This document shows, one piece after another, positions 62,218 to 64,000 of a DNA stretch of 64,000 nucleotides; the first letter of the stretch is position 1; each line of letters opens with the position of its first letter. The notes below the pieces were generated by a model that saw only the letters and a list, made by a program, of their open reading frames with translations, was not told where the DNA came from and did not search any database. Origin of the DNA: Hyphomicrobium_A sp963817485 (GTDB taxonomy: Bacteria; Pseudomonadota; Alphaproteobacteria; Rhizobiales; Hyphomicrobiaceae). The stretch is taken from the NCBI GenBank assembly GCA_963817485.1, contig CAWFOR010000009.1, forward strand, positions 1 to 64,000, read 5' to 3'. A program made the position numbers and the translations under genes.

Positions 62218-63066
62218 TCACGCGGCAGCTGGCGTGGAAGCGTCGGCCAGCTCCGCCACCGCCACGTCACCGTCGGTCACGTAGTGGTTGACGTGATGGT
62301 TGGTCACCGGTGTGCCCGCCTCGACCTGCTGCACCTCGCCGATCGCGTTCGCGCCTTTCAGCGCGGCGATAACGAAGTCGCGCTCGGCGTTGGTGTCGGC
62401 GTCGGTCGCGTGCGTGATCTGAAACGTCAGGCGCGTCAGCCCGATCCCGGTATCCTTGGTGGCGGCGCCCACCCACACGACGCTTTCGCCCGCGCCCGGG
62501 CGGTCCGTGTTGAGCCAGAAGCTCGCGGTGTCGGGCCCAGCCGGCACGTGCGCGAGGCTCTTGCCCCAGAAGCGCACGTGGTGGCGCCGCCGCGGGCTGT
62601 CGCCGATCGCCTTCTGAAATCCGATGTCCTGACCGCGGCCGAACAGGAACAGCGTGCTGAACGGCGCGGTCGGATAGGGCCGCGAGAGCACGAACGCCTT
62701 CACCATCCGCCACGAGGAGGAAAGATTGAGCTTGTCGGCGTCCGCCCAGCCGATCTCCGCAAACGCGGCACGCAGTTGCTCGGATGTGCCGATGAGCGCG
62801 AGGTTGACCGGGTCCGCCGGCAGTCCGTCGGCGGCGACGGTGAAGCTCGGCACGCTGCGAAGCTGCGAGAACTTGAGCCCCATGCGCACGGCGTATGGCA
62901 GGATGACGTAGGCGGCGATGGCGTAGGTCGCAGCGACCGCCAACGCCATGGGCAGCTTCTTGTCCGCCCAGTCGAAGACGACGAACGCGATCAGCCAGAC
63001 GCTGATGGCGCCGATGGCGAAGATCGCGATGCGCTGCAAAGTGCGGATCAGCAGTCCCACGCGCAA
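62218..63066 (-). CDS. LssY C-terminal-like membrane protein
   Basis: 282 residues; start is TTG 63066 or GTG 63060. Two N-terminal helices (IAIFAIGAISVWLIAFVVFD, MALAVAATYAIAAYVILPYA), then a soluble LssY-like domain: PADPVNLALIGTSEQLRAAF, AEIGWADADKLNLSSSWRMV, LFLFGRGQDIGFQKAIGDSP, RRRHHVRFWGKSLAHVPAG, ERDFVIAALKGANAIGEVQQ. D-P-x-N-x-x-L-x-G, R-x-H-x-R-F-W and E-R-D-F-V fit the LssY C-terminal domain known from PAP2-linked proteins. Role unknown. Confidence 0.75.
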   Translation of the reverse strand: MRVGLLIRTLQRIAIFAIGAISVWLIAFVVFDWADKKLPMALAVAATYAIAAYVILPYAVRMGLKFSQLRSVPSFTVAADGLPADPVNLALIGTSEQLRAAFAEIGWADADKLNLSSSWRMVKAFVLSRPYPTAPFSTLFLFGRGQDIGFQKAIGDSPRRRHHVRFWGKSLAHVPAGPDTASFWLNTDRPGAGESVVWVGAATKDTGIGLTRLTFQITHATDADTNAERDFVIAALKGANAIGEVQQVEAGTPVTNHHVNHYVTDGDVAVAELADASTPAAA

Positions 63067-63183
63067 AGCCCTTCGAGTTGTGCCGGCTCCGCAGATTGGA
63101 AGCCTCGGAGTAATCCCGTCTTAGCGCATGGTTCGTAGGGTTGCATCCGATCCGAGGACGATCCCAGCGCTCAGGGACATTCC

Positions 63184-64000
63184 ATGCCGCAGGCAAGCAC
63201 GATCGAGAGGAGCGGCACGGCCGCCGGCCTGTCGCTCGCCGCGCTCATCCTGCTCGGCACGCGCTTCACGCAAGGCTTCATCTTCTGGGGCGGCGCGACG
63301 CGGCGGCTGATCTACGATTTCCACTCCGTCGACGGCGTCGACAAAGCATTGAAGCTCGACTTCGATGCTCCCGGGTTCGTGGCGGCCAAGCTCACGCACG
63401 CGCTCCCCGGTGCACTGTGGGTGCAGGCGCCGATCGAGTGGACGCTGCGCCACCCCGACCTCATCGTCGCCTCGGTGTGGCTGTGGACGTTCGCCGAGCT
63501 TGCCGTCGGTCTCGGCCTCATGCTGGGGCTCGCGACGCGCGCCGCGGCCGTCGGGAGCTTCTGGCTCAACGTCGTCCTCATGCTGATCTTCGGCTGGATG
63601 GGATCGACCTGCCTCGACGAATGGACCATGGCAGTGTCGGGCGTCGCCATGAGCAGCGCGGTGTTTCTCGCCGGCGGCGGCGCCTGGTCGCTGGACGAGC
63701 GCTATATCGCACCGACCACGTGGGCCCGGCGTACTCCGTGGCTCAACTGGATCTGCAGCGGCCCCCTGCCGGAGGGCGTGCTGCCCAAGCTCGCGCTGTG
63801 GCTCGGCGGCGTGTGCATCGCCTTCACGCTGCTCACCTACCACGTGCTGTTCGGCGCCATCGTTACGCCGCTGCACTCACGCGTGAACTTCCACAAGCAC
63901 GACATCGCGCTGACGCACGCGCAGCTCGCAGCCGATGGTGGCGTGACGTTCGACGCCTACGTCGATGCCGGGCCGGATACCGGTGCGGCCTACATCGTCG
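63184..64000 (+). CDS. DoxD-type (thiosulfate:quinone oxidoreductase small subunit family) membrane protein, cut by the right edge
   Basis: ATG 63184 opens a frame that stays open to the end of the window (272 codons). Helices: LSLAALILLGTRFTQGFIFW, LIVASVWLWTFAELAVGLGL, RAAAVGSFWLNVVLMLIFGW and LWLGGVCIAFTLLTYHVLFG. G-T-R-F-x-x-G-x-x-F-W-G and F-A-E-L-x-V-G-L-x-L-x-L-G-L-x-T-R match the TQO/DoxD family, which feeds electrons from thiosulfate to quinone in sulfur oxidisers. The last part (FHKHDIALTHAQLAADGGVT) looks like the start of a fused DoxA domain. Sulfur chemistry is not shown. Confidence 0.7.
   Translation, partial: MPQASTIERSGTAAGLSLAALILLGTRFTQGFIFWGGATRRLIYDFHSVDGVDKALKLDFDAPGFVAAKLTHALPGALWVQAPIEWTLRHPDLIVASVWLWTFAELAVGLGLMLGLATRAAAVGSFWLNVVLMLIFGWMGSTCLDEWTMAVSGVAMSSAVFLAGGGAWSLDERYIAPTTWARRTPWLNWICSGPLPEGVLPKLALWLGGVCIAFTLLTYHVLFGAIVTPLHSRVNFHKHDIALTHAQLAADGGVTFDAYVDAGPDTGAAYIV

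Overview
The window is high-GC DNA from an alphaproteobacterium, most likely of the order Hyphomicrobiales (Rhizobiales). The gene set uvrA, ssb, gyrA, coaD, peptidyl-prolyl isomerase, queA and tgt lies together as it does in that order. The small-protein families (DUF6894, YXWGXW, HdeD, DUF4239) and the FNR/FixK-type boxes also fit. The genus cannot be fixed from the sequence alone.

Region 1 (1 to about 15.68 kb) is an integrated, partly decayed mobile element next to a tRNA-Lys(TTT) gene. A tyrosine integrase (14574-15627) ends 56 bp from the tRNA 3' end. Just upstream on the same strand are an AlpA-type regulator, a primase-N-terminus-like protein, a RepA-type AAA helicase, small proteins and an excisionase-like protein. 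Further left are a terminase small subunit with no large subunit or capsid gene, a 3' fragment of an SOS-response peptidase, a DUF4326 protein, a DUF4239 membrane protein with an extra C-terminal domain, an extra CtpA-type protease, an orphan Flp pilin, a ribbon-helix-helix protein and a second, wrecked tyrosine recombinase running off the left edge. Integrase, AlpA, replication genes and TerS without virion genes is the gene content of a phage satellite, and this is the most interesting hypothesis here.

Region 2 (15.7-33.0 kb) is core chromosome: a DMT transporter, then a minus-strand tRNA-modification and housekeeping run (coaD, two cyclophilins, a VOC protein, DUF423, a DUF606 transporter, queA, tgt), an inserted FtsX-type permease bracketed by a 33-bp direct repeat, ompW and a Crp/Fnr regulator separated by two FNR boxes, gyrA, a PRC-barrel protein, a three-repeat secreted protein, a cation-efflux transporter and ssb. 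queA carries an inserted composite palindromic element, and a second copy lies between queA and tgt.

Region 3 (33-46.5 kb) holds a pentapeptide-repeat membrane protein, a YkgJ-type cysteine-cluster protein, two tandem 586-residue outer-membrane proteins made by duplication, an FAD monooxygenase operon, a GST and uvrA.

Region 4 (46.5-64 kb) is a patchwork of small secreted, envelope and stress proteins (HicB with a broken HicA, YXWGXW, HdeD, DUF2314, MaoC, a fatty-acid desaturase, an aldo/keto reductase, an ArsR/SDR pair, an LssY-like protein). It ends in a DoxD-type gene cut by the right edge.

Many reading frames are broken by single-base indels, including in essential genes (gyrA, ssb). 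Some of these must be sequence or assembly errors. The density is clearly higher in the mobile region, where true decay may add to it. Where a frame is broken, the coordinates given span the reconstructed gene.
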